From positions 1,370,626 to 1,434,625 of the forward strand of contig NC_049994.1 of assembly GCF_000003815.2 (NCBI RefSeq): a DNA stretch of 64,000 bases. Reading direction: 5' to 3'. The first letter of the stretch is position 1; the number at the start of each line of letters is the position of its first letter. Source of the DNA: Branchiostoma floridae. Lineage: Eukaryota; Chordata; Leptocardii; Amphioxiformes; Branchiostomatidae. Shown in pieces: positions 1 to 13,227 of this stretch. A program made the translations under genes and the position numbers. The notes below the pieces were generated by a model. It saw only the letters and a program-made list of their open reading frames with translations, was not told the DNA's origin and searched no databases.

Positions 1-1794
1 GGCTGGGGACCATGGCGGGCGCACATCTCGTCGCCGCTCTTAAGGGCCCTTAAAAAGCCCTGGCTCCCATTGGAATGCATTGCGCCAGGGTTTTTACACC
101 TATTTTTTTAATACCAAGAAAGTACCGCCGGCTTTTAGCACCAGGACATGCCGGTCGGTCGTCATCATCGACCTAGCGCGAAAGACCCGGCCTCTGGTGG
201 CCGCTGACCGCCTGAGGCGGTGAAAACGGGCCCTCACCTGTCCAGGGCTGTGACGTCATCGTGGCCTCGGAGCCACGGAAAGGTATAATGGCAAGTTATG
301 GCGAGAAAGAGACATCACAAATGAGTCACATGACTATATGACAAAATAAGAACGCACACCAATTCCTTGTTCTTCAAAGCAGCAGAATAGAAGCGAACTA
401 CTACCCTGATGTTACCTATGCTACTACCATGCGGGGATAATGTGGACATTCAGCCGACTCACCGAGGCAATCAGATGTAAAGGTCACGCGCATTGATACA
501 ATGAATGGACGAACATGCACCACGTATAATCTCTCACATGCGGCCTGAAAGTTGACTCACTATACTACCATATAGCAAAGTTCACTCCCCGCTGTCTTTC
601 ATGTAACAATGTTTGCATACGCTTCAAGATTTCGGTCGCACTTTTTTTTACCCTTGCGTCATAGACGCGAAAATGCTTATCTGGGTAATCAGGCGATAAT
701 GTCGCTTTCCCAGGAAGTTCTCGACCGATATATCGGGAAAATTTTCGGTGCCCAATCCCAAACTAAGGTTAAAACCTATGATATTACCAATATCTTCTGA
801 GATTACCAATTTTGATACTATAAAGCAACGTCTGCACAGTACATACATATTTCTCCTCACCATGGTCCGGTTCGGAGTTTTTTTTACGATTTGGTGCCGA
901 TTTGACTGTCTCTGAGAAAAGCACTAGCGCTTCTCAAAACATCGTTTTTCGGATAATTCAATGTTTCCGATAGAAAAGGGTGTCTTGTCGCTGACCGACA
1001 GACACATTTGACATTTTCTGTAGAAACGTTATTTTTGGTAAAAACCATCATTAAAATACAATTTTCACCCAGAAATTGCTAATTTTGGGGCTTTTTTTAC
1101 AGGCCGCTGCACGGAAAAAATGAATTTTCCTGGGATAATGACTAATATGGCAATGAAGGTCAAGAGTTCTTCTGTATACCGAGCAAGAAGGAAGAAAAGT
1201 TATCCGATACGTTTTCCGCAAGCTCCAATGGCGCTAAAACAACCAAAACGCACATAGAACGCACGATCTGGATAATCAGGCGACGAAACGCTTTACCGCT
1301 ATCGCCGCGCACTAATACCAGGAAGTGTTCGCCACACGATCAAATCTCCGACACCATAAAACACTACGAACAACAAGCATTTGGAGAAGCATAAAAGATT
1401 ATACATTGTTATGCGATAGCCAGAAAATCTAGAGCCAAAACTATAGAGACAACCTCTGATTTGCGTCTTATTCTTAGGAACTATTTGGTCATCTGGTCAC
1501 TTGAAATTCCGACCCGGAACCGAAACCGGCAGTCTTTCTACTTGACAGTTGGTACCAGCACATTCCAGTCGTAACTTCAGCATCGTAAACAAATTCAACA
1601 TGCACATACATTCGTTTTAAAATACAATTATGTTTTTGTTTCTTTTATATATTTTTTTTTCGGCCAATGAGTAATTTATGCTCGATTCTAATAGAGCTAA
1701 GAAGAACCTGAAATCACTTTTTTAGTCTCTGGAACGATAAATGTCGGCACCATACCTTCCTATGATCTATACGATGCAGTAGATTCCCTTTTGC
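1..1794. other. Gene-free stretch, unassigned
   Basis: No exon with convincing coding character or splice sites was found. The only structure seen is a diverged direct duplication: roughly 655-850 and 1245-1395 share phrases such as ggtaatcaggcga / ggataatcaggcga and caggaagt(g)ttc, which suggests a decayed interspersed repeat. Short open frames here look random. Confidence 0.5.
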
Positions 1795-1858
1795 GTCATG
1801 AAAAAGCCTTGGTTGGAGAAAAACGGACCTAAAAAAAATATGGCGGACCGGATGTTGG
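1795..1858 (+). mobile_element. hAT-type MITE, left part, split by a later insertion
   Basis: This stretch matches the 5' portion of the MITE seen whole at 33448-33887 and again at 52025-52395, with shared order: a Ttggttgga-type motif, aaaacggacct, ggcggaccggatgttgg. Its continuation resumes at 8410, after the Foldback-like element. The exact left end is blurred by divergence. Confidence 0.6.
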
Positions 1859-2439
1859 TGTTGGACGCCCGTTTGAGGCACTTGACATGGTCACGTAAAA
1901 AAAAGATTAAAAAATTGCGGTGGGCTAAATCAGGCTGTCAAAGGTGTCCTTGTAATCTCCACGAGTTGTTCTATCTGCCTTGTGAATCTCAAGCGATGGA
2001 CTTTTACGAGAAAGTATATATTTGATGTCAAAGTTGACCGATTTTCGACAGCTTTTTCCTATGGTTTCGCCATTGTTTTCAAGCCGAAATACGCACCGTA
2101 TGGGGGTTTCGGGGTGTCCGCTTAGTGGGCGAGGTTCAACTGTTTCCGGGTCACGCTATACCGTTGCGGCAGTCACTCGGGACCTCACTCGGTAGTGTAC
2201 ACAAAGTACTTTTGATGGTGCTGTCAGCGTTTTATCATGTTACGAAGTAATATTGAAATGTCTTTCAAGTATAAGACAGCACTATGATCTGTAAGGTGTT
2301 ATTCCAATAGGTTGCGTCGTGGGTAAAGTGAACTGTAGGTAACGTTACCCGACGAAGGCTTTTTGCATCTGACTGTTAACTGTTGAAGATATTTAAGATA
2401 CATTGCTCGCGCCTGACTGAGGGATTAACTAAGATTAGA

Positions 2440-4060
2440 ACAGTATATAGCTAATCAATAGCGAAAAACGTGTTCAGAAGAGAAACTGTGCCAATTTGAA
2501 TGACACAAAAAATAGCGCCGTAAGAATTGTAACGTTATATAGCTAACTAGTAGCGGAAAACGTGTTCAGAAGACAAACTGTGTCAATTTGAATGACACAT
2601 CTAAAGGACCGTTGTGCGCTGCATTAAGTGTATATAGCTAACTAATAGCGAAGTGTAGTGATCAGAAGAGAAACTGTGTCAATTTGAATGACACACAGAA
2701 CAGTAAGAACTATAACGTTATGTAGCTACATGTAATAGCGCAAAACGTGTTCAGAAGACAAACTGTGTCAATTTGAATGACACACTTGCAGATAGCGCAA
2801 TAAGAACTGTATATAGCAAACTAATAGCGGAAAAAGTGTTCAGAAGACACACTGTGTCAATTTGAATGACACACTTGCAGATAGCGCAATAAGAAATGTC
2901 ATAGCTAACTCATAGCGAAGTGTAACGTGTTCAGAAGACAAACTGTGTCAATTTGAATGACACACTTACAGATAGCGCAATAAGAAATGTATATAGCTAA
3001 CTCATAGCGAAGTGTAACGTGACCAGAAGACAAACTGTGTCAATTTGAATGACACACTAGCAGATAGCGCAACAAGAACTGTATATAGCAAACTAATAGC
3101 GGAAAAAGTGTTCAGGAGACAAACTGTGTCAATTTGAATGACACACTTGCAGATAGCGCAATAAGAACTGTACATAGCTAACTCATAGCGAAGTGTAACG
3201 TGTTCAGAAGACAACTGTGCCAATTTGAATGACACACTTGCAGATAGCGCAATAAGAACTGTATATAGCAAACTAATAGCGGAAAAAGTGTTCAGGAGAC
3301 AAACTGTGTCAATTTGAATGACACACTTGCAGATAGCGCAATAAGAACTGTATATAGCAAACTAATAGCGGGAAAAGTGTTCAGAAGACAAACTGTGTCA
3401 ATTTGAATGACACACTTACAGGTAGCGCAATAAGAAATGTATATAGCTAACTCATAGCGAAGTGTAACGTGTTCAGAAGACAACTGTGTCAATTTGAATG
3501 ACACACTTGCAGAATAGCGCCAAAAAACTGTATATAGCTAACTTAAAGCATAAAGTGAGTTCAGAAGACTACCTGTGTCGATTTGAATGACACACCTATA
3601 GAATAAGCATTGTTACAACATGTATATATATTTAACTAACAGCGCAACGTGTTCAAGAGACAAACTGTTGTCAATTTGAATGACACATTATAGAACAGTG
3701 CTGTAAGAACTTTATATAGCAAACTAATAGCGAAAAACGTGTTCAGGAGGCAAACTATGTCAATTTGAATGACACACTTACAGAATAGCGCCGTTAAAAC
3801 AGTATTTAACTTACTTAAAGCGAAAAGTGTATTCAGTAGACTACCTGTGTCAATTTGAATGACAGATTTATAGAAAAGTGCTGTAAGAACTGTATATAGC
3901 GGAAAACGTGTTCAGGGGACAAACTGTGTCAATTTGCATGACATACTCACATTATAGCGCCGTAAAAACAGTACATAGCTAACCAATTTAAAAAAACGTG
4001 TTTAGGATACAAAATGTGTCTATGTGAATGACACATTCATAGAACAGCGAGGTAAATTTA
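2440..4060 (+). repeat. Left subrepeat array, 18 copies of ~90 bp
   Basis: I counted 18 copies of a motif close to gtgtcaatttgaatgacac, each a small hairpin (stem gtgtca/tgacac), at ~90-bp spacing. Each is followed by agatagcgcaataagaactg and tatatagctaact and preceded by gtgttcagaagacaaact. Copies at 2760-3500 are the most alike; those after 3900 decay. Minus-strand open frames here are repeat artefacts. Confidence 0.9.
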
Positions 4061-4129
4061 TTTTGACGAAAGCTTGCTCTAACAAACTTTTTCAATCGGA
4101 TGATCATACTATTTAATTATCGCTTTACT

Positions 4130-7100
4130 TTACTTGTGTGTCATATTAATTGACACAGTTGCCCTCCTAACGAAGTTTTCTGTTGTAAAATGGTTATATG
4201 CAGTTCTTACAGCGCCTTTCTTTAGGTGTATCATACAAATTGACACAGTTTTGTGTCCTGAACACATTAGCCGTTAAGATTTAGTCATACATTTGTATAC
4301 TATACGTTCGGCGCTATTCTACAAATGTGTCGAAACAAATCGACACAGCTGTGCTTTTGACTACGTTTTCAGCAATAAAGTTGTTAGGTACAGCCCAAAG
4401 TACACTTTTTACCAGTGTGTCATATAAATTGACACAAATTCTTTACTGTCCAACTTTTTCCGTGATCAATTTTACACACGTTAAACAGCGCTTTTCTAAT
4501 TGTGGGTGATATAGATTGACACAGTTGTCCCCCGGAAAAACGTTTTCCAATTTTAAGACACGGTTCAAACATCGCTTACAAAGGTGTCAGACAAATTCAC
4601 ACAATTTCCCTCCTGAAAAAGTCGTCCGCCATCAAGACAATTTTACACTGATTTCACATCGTGTTTCATAGTGTGTCATATGAAATAACAGTTGTCCTCG
4701 AGCTCCTGACAAGGTTTTCTGTCATTTGATACAGTTGTCGTACTGACCGTGAGGGTTTTCCGTTTTGTGAAATTTTAATAAGTTTTAAAAAACTTGTTAA
4801 TTGACACCGTTGTCGTCCCGACCAAGTCTTCCATCATTTTAATACTGTTTAATCATCGCACTAGTGTGCCATACTATCAGTGACAGTTGTCCACCAAAGT
4901 TTCCGTCATGAGGCAGTTTTATACTGTTTACCACTCGGTTATTAATTGCAAAGCCGTCCTCCTGACAAAGTTTTCTGTTATAAACTATTGTGTCAATTAA
5001 TGTGACAAACTAGCAAACTGAATAGATATGCCTAAATCGTATAATCATTCGATTGAAAAAGTTTTCGGCAGAGCGAGTTTTCCGTCATAAGATAGTTATT
5101 ATGCGTTTCAAAAGTGTGTCATATGATTGACACAGTTTTCAGCTCAGACAGCGCAGTACTAGATTTGACAGTTTACTTGAACAAGTTAGTATTTCAGTTA
5201 CTTTAAACCCTACCATGGTCCAAACTCCAGTAATCAGTTGTTAATTGATATGAAATAACCGCATCTAAAGTCATATATATACGAAGGAACGCCATTTAGT
5301 TCGTAAGAAGGGACCTTAGAACTTGTCTGACACACTTGCAGAAAAGTGCTGCCTGAACCGCGCTATTATGTAAGTGTGTCATTCATATTGACACAGTTTG
5401 ACTTCTGAACACGCATTAATATTCCGCTTTAAGTTAGCTATATACAGTTCTTACGGCACCATTATATAAGTGTGTCATTCAAATTGACACAGTTTGTCAA
5501 CTGAACGCGTTACACTTCGCTATGAGTTAGCTATGTACATTTCTTATTGCGCTACCTGTAAGTGTGTCATTCAAATTGACACAGTTTGTCTCCTGAATAC
5601 GTTTTCGGTATTAGTTTGTTATATACAGTTATTTGGGCGCTGTCTACAAGTGTGTCATTCAAATTGACACAGTTTGACATTTGAACACGCATTCCGCTTT
5701 AAGTTAACTATATACAGTTCTTACAGCGCTATTCTATAATGCATTGTGTCATTCAAATTGACACAGTTTGTCTCCTGAACATGTTTTTCGCTCCTAGTTA
5801 GCTATACACAGTTTTTACGGCACTATCATGTAAGTGTGTCATTCAAATTGACACAGTTTGACTCCTGAACACGTTTTTCGCTATTAGTTAGCTATATACA
5901 GTTCTTACGGCACTATTATGTAAGTGTGTCATTCAAATTGACACAGTTTGACTCCTGAACATGTTTTCCGCTATTAGTTAGCTATATACAGTTCTTTTAG
6001 CTTTGTTCTATGAGTGTGTCATTCAAATTGACACAGTTTGACATTTGAACACGCATTGCGCTTTAAGTTAGCTATATACAGTTCTTACAGCGCTGTTCTA
6101 TGAATGCATCATTCAAATTGACACAATTTGTCTCCTGAACACCCTTTTTCGCTATTAGTTAGCTATATACAGTTCATTCAGCTTTGTTCTGCAAGTGTGT
6201 CATTCAAGTTGGCACAGTTTGACACCTGAATACGTTTTCCGCGATTTCTTAGCTATATACAGGTCTTACATTGCTGTTCTATAAATGTGTCATTCAAAGT
6301 GACACATTTTGTCTGCTGAACACGTTTATCGCTATTAGTGAGCTATACACAGTTCTTACGGCGCTATTATGTCAGTGTGTCATTCAAATTGACATAGTTT
6401 GTCTCCTGAACACGTTTACGCTATTAGTTAGCTATATACAGTTCTTACGACACTATTATGTAAGTGTGTCATTCAAATTGACACAGTTTGACTCCTGAAC
6501 ACGTTTTCCGCTATTAGTGAGCTATATACAGTTCTTTTAGCTTTGTTCTATAAGCGTGTCATTCAAATTGACACAGTTTGACATTTGAACATGCATTCCG
6601 CTTTAAGTTACCTATGTACAGTTCTTACAGCGCTTTTCTATAATGCACTGTGTCATTCAAATTGACACAGTTTGTCTCCTGAACACGTTTTTCGCTATTA
6701 GTTAGCTATATACAATCCTTACGGCACCATTATTTAAGTGTGTCATTCAAATTGACACAGTTGGACTCCTGAACACGTTTTTCGCTATTAGTTAGCTATA
6801 TACATTTCTTTCAGCTTTGTTCTATAACTGTGTCATTCAAAGTGACACAGTTGGACTCCTGAACACGCATTGCACTTTAAGTTACCTATATACAGTTTTT
6901 TTTACAGCGCTGTTCTATGAATGCAACATTCAAATTGACACAGTTTGTCTCCTGAACACGTTTTTCGCTATTAGCTAGCTGTATACAGTTCATTCAGCTT
7001 TGTTCTATAAGTGTGTCATTCAAATTGACACAGTTTGTCTCCTGAATACGTTTTCGCTATTAGTTTGCTATATACAGTTCTTTGGGCGCTGTCTACAAGT

Positions 7101-7880
7101 GTGTCATTCAAATTGACACACATTGACATTTGAACACGCATTCCGCTTCAAGTTAACTATATACAGTTCTTACAGCGCTATTCTATAATGCATTGTGTCA
7201 TTCAAATTGGCACAGTTTGTCTCCTGAACATGTTTTTCGCTCCTAGTTAGCTATATACAGTTCTTACGGCACTATCATGTAAGTGTGTCATTCAAATTGA
7301 CACAGTTTGACTCCTGAACACGTTTTCCGCTATTAGTTAGCTATATACAGTTCTTTTAGCTTTGTTCTATAAGTTTGTCATTCAAATTGGCACAGTTTGA
7401 CACCTGAATACGTTTTCCGCGATTACTTAATAGCTATATACAGGTCTAACATCGCTGTTCTATAAATGTGTCATTCAAAGTGACACATTTTGTCTCCTGA
7501 ACACGTTTCTCGCTATTTGTTAGCTACATATAGTTCTTACGGCGCTATTATGTAAGTGCGCCATTCAAATTGACATAGTTTGTCTCCTAAACAGTCGTTT
7601 ATCGCTATTAGTTAAGCTACATACAGTAGTACGCGCTATTATGTAAGTGCGCCATTCAAATTGACATAGTTTGTCTCCTAAACAGTCGTTTATCGCTATT
7701 AGTTAAGCTACATACAGTAGTACGCGCTATTATGTAAGTGTGTCATTCAAATTGACACAGTTTGTCTCCCCAAGGAGGTCTCCCAAACACGTTTTCCGCT
7801 CTTAGTTCCCTGTATACACTTCTTACAGCACTGTTCTTTAAATGTGTTATTCAAATTAACACAGTTTGTCTCCTGGTGTC
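4130..7880 (-). repeat. Right subrepeat array, inverted, ~28 good copies plus decayed ones
   Basis: This is the same unit as the left array in reverse orientation (gtgtcattcaaattgacac, then agtttgtctcctgaacacg and agttagctatatacag). About ten diverged copies occupy 4130-5130, and 28 clearer copies run from 5374 to ~7860. Two adjacent units (7551-7736) are virtually identical, a recent tandem duplication. The array breaks near 7780 and is followed by unique inverted-terminal sequence. Confidence 0.88.
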
Positions 7881-8409
7881 TACGAGAATGCCAGTTAGTT
7901 CGTTCGGAAGGGACCTTACAACCGTTGCAGATTCGCAACGTGGGCCGAGACGATACGAACAAACACAAACTTAAAAAACGTTCTGCAAGTTCAAACATAC
8001 TTTCGCCAAGAGTCCCTTAACAAACCTAATTTAACAATATGCGTAAGCCTGACTTGAATCCTCCTCTACCGAACCTAGCGCAGACTGAGACTGTCAAGAT
8101 ACCTGGTGACCCGCGTTCAATGACCTCACTCGTACGACCCGGAAGTATATGATCGTAATCGGTTGCACGGAAACCCCCATGCAGTGCGAAATCGAGGCCG
8201 AAAACAGGCATAAAGAGCCAGTTTGAAGGCTAACTTTGACTCTTCAAATCTCATCCCGAAATAATATTTGAATCAACACGAGTACTGTAGGCGATAGAAC
8301 AACTCGTGAGTATTACGTGGGCACCTTTGACAGCCTGATTTGGGCCACCGCGATTTTTTAATCTTTTTTTTACGCGACCATGTCAAGTGCCTCAAACGGG
8401 CGTCCAACA

Positions 8410-8746
8410 TTGGCTCTATTGGAAAATGGACGGAATATCTGATTAGGCATTCAAACGTTTCGGGGCTTACCGGTCGAAGAAAAATAACAAGGGCGAAGTA
8501 GTGTAGAGTCTATATAGTTATTTCTACCAAGTTTTACAGTCAATAGTACTGAGGCAGTTAGCCTTGTATTCTTTTAAAACTCCAGTGGGAGTCGAATACT
8601 CCACAAAACAGATTTCTTTGTTGCGAAATGGACCATTGTTTTGATTGTCGTCCATTCACAAGTTCTCACATACTGAATCAGGTCCAGGTTCAGGTCCGGA
8701 CCTGGACCTGATCCTCTGGACCTGAATTTTCTGCACGGCACCCACT
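8410..8746 (+). mobile_element. hAT-type MITE, right part of the copy split at 1858
   Basis: It continues the MITE interrupted at 1858. Shared landmarks with 33448-33887 and 52025-52395 include aaataacaaggg(c)gaagtag, gcgaaatggaccattgtttt, a CA-rich tcaggtccaggttcaggtcc stretch and the terminal cctgaattttctgcac...cacccact. It contains the short palindrome tcaggtccggacctg-type sequence near 8690-8715. Confidence 0.72.
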
Positions 8747-10136
8747 TCCTAATTTAGATGTCTTACGCCAACCCTTAGACTTCTACCAACACAAGGATCT
8801 AGAAAGACCTTCCAAGACTACAATATTAAATAAAAGATGACATGAGACTTGTATTGAAAGATGCAGAAACCCGTAGTTTACTTTTATTTGTCAAATTGTA
8901 CAACATTCGAGTGAAGACAGTATTGCCAGAATAATACTCACGGATATCTTACAGTGTTGGCAACAGAAGTTCGTTTTTGTAAACGATTTTCAAAATATTT
9001 GAACTACTTGAGAAGAAAAAAAACTTCAACATAACATCACGTTCCAAGAAATTAGTCATTTCGTTTTACTTTTGTATATTTTTCTAGTTAAACAATATAT
9101 TTCAAACGACAGGTAACATATGTAAAACATCGTATTTCTTTTATGGAATATGGAAAAAGAACGCTAACAGAGCATAAACCCCTGAAATCATTTAAGTTTA
9201 CCCCCACAACATCCAGGTGGCGAGCTTTAATGTATGTGTGAAAGAACAGTTTTATTTTTACTTATATGTGTAACATTTCTAAGCTGAACAACCCATCTAC
9301 AACTGGTCTGTTTGGAAACGTCGAACGAAATCAACAGTATATAACTGTAAGAGTCATCTTACGCAAATCATCATTAGTGAACATCACTTTGTATCCTTGT
9401 AAAACTCTTCTTGATGCATTGTCATCATTACCTGGAGGTATTGTTTTTTATAATTCACATATCATTACGTTGGTCTTCGTCACAGTTTAAAGGCATGACA
9501 GTTCATTCATCCCTTTTCACTTCTCCTGCACTATGCCTTTGTCACATCATTGCCATCTGGTCGGGAATGGTCAGGCCTGCATTACCCTCAGTTCATCATG
9601 CTGCAGGAACACAGACATGCTTGTCAGAATCTAAGCGTAGATTGTCGACAGAGTTCACATTCTTTTGCCGTGTGCAGAAACTTCATAAACAACAGGAAGG
9701 CAACAGCAAGTAAATTTTATGGATGACATCTTAGGCGTAATGCAAAAAATAACTAAAAAAAAGATGGGTAAAAGAAACAAAACAAGAATAGAAAAAAAGC
9801 CCACAGACAACGCCCTTGTGGCGTAAAAGTGCGTCAATAGAGAGAGATGTAGACATGCAGATAAGCCCACAAAACTTTGTCAGGTACTCCCTCCCACTGG
9901 TGAATGAACTTGGGAATATAGATAACTTACTTGATGCTGATCACAGCAATGTCTATTTACTTACGGTTAGTGCAAGCAGCACTGATCCTGGGACTCCCAC
10001 CTGCTTATACCTGCGGCAGAACATGCTTTCCTCAGAAAATACTAAAGGTACGACAATTACATTCAGTTTGATGTTGCTTGTCAAAATAAAAAGCATCATT
10101 TAAGCTAAGTCATTCAAACTACTTTCGGATGACATT
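8747..10136. other. Gene-free stretch; inverted-repeat end at ~8950-9030
   Basis: There is no supported gene. The segment at 8950-9030 (gttggcaac ... ttgaactacttgagaagaaa) reappears inverted at 12092-12165, so 8950-12165 could be one ~3.2-kb element with imperfect terminal repeats. Open frames at 9266-10103 have no recognisable protein signature. Confidence 0.4.
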
Positions 10137-10220
10137 TTAGTGGACGTGTATAAAGAACAATAAAGCACTGAATACCATTACACGTGAAGATGTAGACAGA
10201 AGATGAATCCGTCGACCCAC

Positions 10221-10366
10221 CTTGATTTGGTCGACGGAAATGCCACTGGCCACTTCTTCGTCCATCAAAGGTCTCAGCCTGTGACTGCCCCAGAGCTCCC
10301 GAAGCTTCTCACTTTGCTCAACAGTCAACATCTCGCAGTCTACTGCAAAAATGTAGCCCAGAACAC
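10221..10366 (-). CDS. Possible isolated coding exon, function unknown
   Basis: On the minus strand an open stretch is bounded by a plausible acceptor (cgatacag, exon from 10366) and a good donor (aatcaag/gtgggt, exon end 10221). It would encode about 48 residues with mixed, protein-like composition (GYIFAVDCEMLTVEQSEKLR in its first half, then a GISVDQIK end). A candidate downstream exon at ~9968-10015 (VGVPGSVLLALT before gtaagt) is not in matching phase without further assumptions. I do not recognise the protein. It may be a fragment of a dead gene or of a transposon. Confidence 0.3.
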
Positions 10367-10370
10367 CTGT

Positions 10371-10683
10371 ATCGAATGTTATCGCGGCCCAGGTATGACA
10401 TATTATTAAGGCTTTTTTTATGTCAAACCTGTGACGTGAAAACGGTCGATACGGGTGTTCCAAACCGTGTGATAACTTCCGTATCACACGGGTTAAAGTT
10501 TGTATCACACAGGCTTCCTTTGAGTAAATCGAACTATTTCGAACGCCGAATACGGCACGGTTGAAAATTCGAATACCGGATTCGGACGTTAGAATTGCTG
10601 TTGTTACAATATTTTGTATTCTATGTTTATTACCCGGTCCGGAACACCTTATCGAACATTATCGCGGCCCAGGTATGACATAA
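10371..10683. repeat. Direct repeat flanking a ~250-bp insert
   Basis: The sequence around tatcgcggcccaggtatgac occurs at 10378-10400 and again at 10657-10680, each preceded by a cacct(g)tatcgaa-like string. The interval contains gtatcacac / gtgtgatac motifs in both orientations. It looks like an inserted or duplicated small element next to the possible exon at 10221-10366. Confidence 0.5.
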
Positions 10684-12473
10684 AGGTAAAATACAAATGA
10701 CGCTAAAGCTGACTGTCTTCCGTAGGAAGTACAGAAAATGAAGTGAAGTTTACAGAAGGGCTCTATGTAACTTTTAGCGGCGATGCAAAGTGCACGGCAT
10801 GGTGTCGATGTAAACAATCATCCATCGTGTTATCTCAGTGGACTACTTGGGGAACTTTTTTGGGGAAATGATCAATTATATGGCCTTTAGAAAAATAACT
10901 CCAGAGAGAAACACCCAGCTGACATTAAACTGGTCACCCTGAAAGAATTTTTGGCCGCAGATTTGTTTTTTTAAAGAAGCTCGCACGGCGATAAATCCAA
11001 CAGAAGAAATATGATGCCATACAGAAGTTGAGGCAGACCGACTAAGATATTTTCCAAAAGGAGAGTTTTTCATTTCTGCCTGCGCGTTTTCTGTAAAACT
11101 GCGTTGTTAACAAATCGATCGTAAACTGGTAACCTTGCGTTAGCCTCAGCGGCTGTAGTTTTACAGTGGACTTCATTTCATTTCTCTTTACACTCAAGGG
11201 AAAAAGCTATATTTAACGAGATAGGTATACTACGATTGTCCAGTGCGACAGTTTTAACAGTCGATAATAAACGCATGCCTTCCGAATCATGGATTAACAT
11301 TTTCTTTTAGATGCGGTACACGCTGAAAGTTGCTGGTGATTTTGCTTCGTCCGACATAATATCGAAAATAAAATTTATATAACGTTACAGTTGTGACTAG
11401 AACAAAATTCACTCAACACTGACAAGGTCAGGAAAGGGACAGGCATCGATGTCAGGCAAAACCTGAAGTGAAGATCTAAGGGACACTGACACAAGAAACA
11501 AGGACACCTTGTATCGCTTATAGTGTACCCTGATTATTTGATGTTTCTTCATGAAACTAAATTCAATCCAACGGAAGAAAATTGCGAGTAGAAGTAGAGT
11601 ATTGGGGGGGGGGGGTGAACGGTATTTGAATTCGTTACGCCACAAAACAAATTCACACGGAGCGCTGATATCGGTAACGTTACATCAAGGACAAACGAGA
11701 TAGGTAGGACAAATCCCAGTCAATGAGCTCATAAAATATAACGTTAGTGTCATTACAACGTACCTATGCTGATGTCGACTATTTTGCCGTCACGATCTAA
11801 CGTTAGCATGTTACCACATTTTTCTTGCATACAACAACAGAGGTTGGTAACGTAATCCCCTGTTATGCCGTACACTTGTAGCAAAATACGACACCACAAT
11901 GGACACAATAACGTAGCGGGAAGGGGCAGGCCTATTCGCAATATATAGAAAATATGTCTGGGTCTTGCACAGACGGCTCACCACAAAATATCTACCGATC
12001 TCCAGCTGTGTGATATGAAAAAAAATATAACCTGACAGTAAAACGAAGTGACTAATTTCTTGGAACATGATATTATGTTTAAGCTCACTCCTTCGTTTCT
12101 TCTCAAGTAGTTCAAATGTTTTGAAAAGCGTTTAGTGAAATGTTGGCAACATTTTTTAAAGTAACTACACAGATATCTCTATATTTGGAACAATTTTCAA
12201 ACATCAGCATAATTTTCAAATTTGTATAGTTGTATCCCCATTTAAAAAAGGGAAATGCTTGAAAAATGCCAATATTAGAAAAAGATAATTATGTACAACA
12301 GCGCAGATAAAACTCACTTATATAACATCTATATATATATATATATATAACAACTGTAGCTACTGTACTAAGCTACTGTAAGTGCAAAGACACTTTTCAC
12401 TTTTGTTATTTCCTCGACCGGTAAGCGCCCAAACGTGTGAATGCCGGATCAAGTACTCTGTTTATATTCTAAT
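10684..12473. other. Gene-free stretch
   Basis: No supported exons. A ten-base G run is present near 11607, and a short (TA)n tract at 12324-12350. Repeated aacgtta strings are noticeable but unordered. The segment 12092-12165 is the inverted partner of 8950-9030. Confidence 0.4.
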
Positions 12474-12568
12474 AGGTCCAACATCCGGTCCACCTGATTT
12501 TTTCAGGTCCGTTTTTTTTCGGACCGGTCCAATAAGAAAAGCCGGTTTTGTACCGATACCCTCCCCCA
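12474..12568 (-). mobile_element. hAT-type MITE, 5' fragment
   Basis: The reverse complement reads gggtatcggtacaaaaccgg, then tcttattggaccggtccgaa and ggacctg...ggtggaccggatgttgga, matching the first ~95 bp of the copy at 52025. Only one end survives. Confidence 0.75.
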
Positions 12569-13200
12569 GCTGCGACAGTTTGGAGATTTACATAGCCACC
12601 TGAATGATCTAATAACCTCTTAATTCACTAAAGATGGCGTACAACGATGGCATTCAACTAATAACTTCGTATATAGAGAGTAAGGTGATACTGAATAATG
12701 AGAAAATGAATCGCAAGTTTTTTCAATAATTTTTATTGAACGAGCAGGTCCACAAAATGTTGCACTTGTATTTCTCAAAATCAATATGCATTTTTTTTCT
12801 GGTACAATCCTGATTGTACAGATTGAAGCCATTATATAAATACACAGTTTTGTTACCATTTCAGGCTTGAGAGCTCAGAGTTGAAGAATATTACATGTTG
12901 TGTAAAAGGAGAGAGAAAACACTACACAAACTAATACAACCCAGGGAAAATACAATCGTCGAATGAATTGTTGGTTCTAAACCAGTTTCAACATGACTAA
13001 ATCCCATACCCGAGAGTCCTTCTCTGTTCTCTTCATTCACTTCCTGATTTGAGTGAGTTTAGTGTCAACAGATGAAAACCATTATCCACAAGTGGCATTC
13101 TCTTTGAGTCGGATAACATTGCATGTCACATGAGAATAATACAAGCCAAAATATAGTCAATCCGAGAAAAATAGAATCGAAGACCAATCGTTTTTTGGTT
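12569..13200. other. Gene-free stretch
   Basis: AT-rich sequence. The part from about 12890 to 13200 contains two loosely similar passages (acacaaactaatacaa... and acaagccaaaatatagtcaa...), which also resemble the 3' flank of the intact gene near 19490-19620. It may therefore be the decayed 3' untranslated region of the mirrored pseudogene. Confidence 0.35.
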
Positions 13201-13227
13201 CTTCATCAGTTTCAGGTTTATTCTTTT

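Larger units (their letters stand above)
1859..8409. mobile_element. Foldback-like DNA transposon with giant inverted arrays (~6.55 kb)
   Basis: The ends are inverted copies: 1859 begins tgttggacgcccgtttgagg and the reverse complement of 8409 reads the same. The match runs over at least 120 bp with few changes and continues patchily for several hundred bases (for example atgggggtttc near 2100 and 8175). Inside the unique ends lie two arrays of ~90-bp subrepeats in opposite orientation, meeting near 4060-4130. Both flanks are halves of one MITE, so the insertion point is precise; ttgg is present on both sides and fits a 4-bp target duplication. No transposase frame is visible. Long inverted repeats built of tandem subrepeats are the hallmark of Foldback/Galileo-type elements; the superfamily here is not established. 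Confidence 0.75.

Noticed and set aside
2440-7880. CRISPR-like array of short palindromic repeats
   Set aside because: The whole ~90-bp unit is repeated, not just a short repeat between unique spacers; the genome is eukaryotic with spliced genes, and the arrays are arms of a transposon.
9266-10103. Series of 70-100 codon frames
   Set aside because: No splice-consistent model, no recognisable motif, AT-rich composition.
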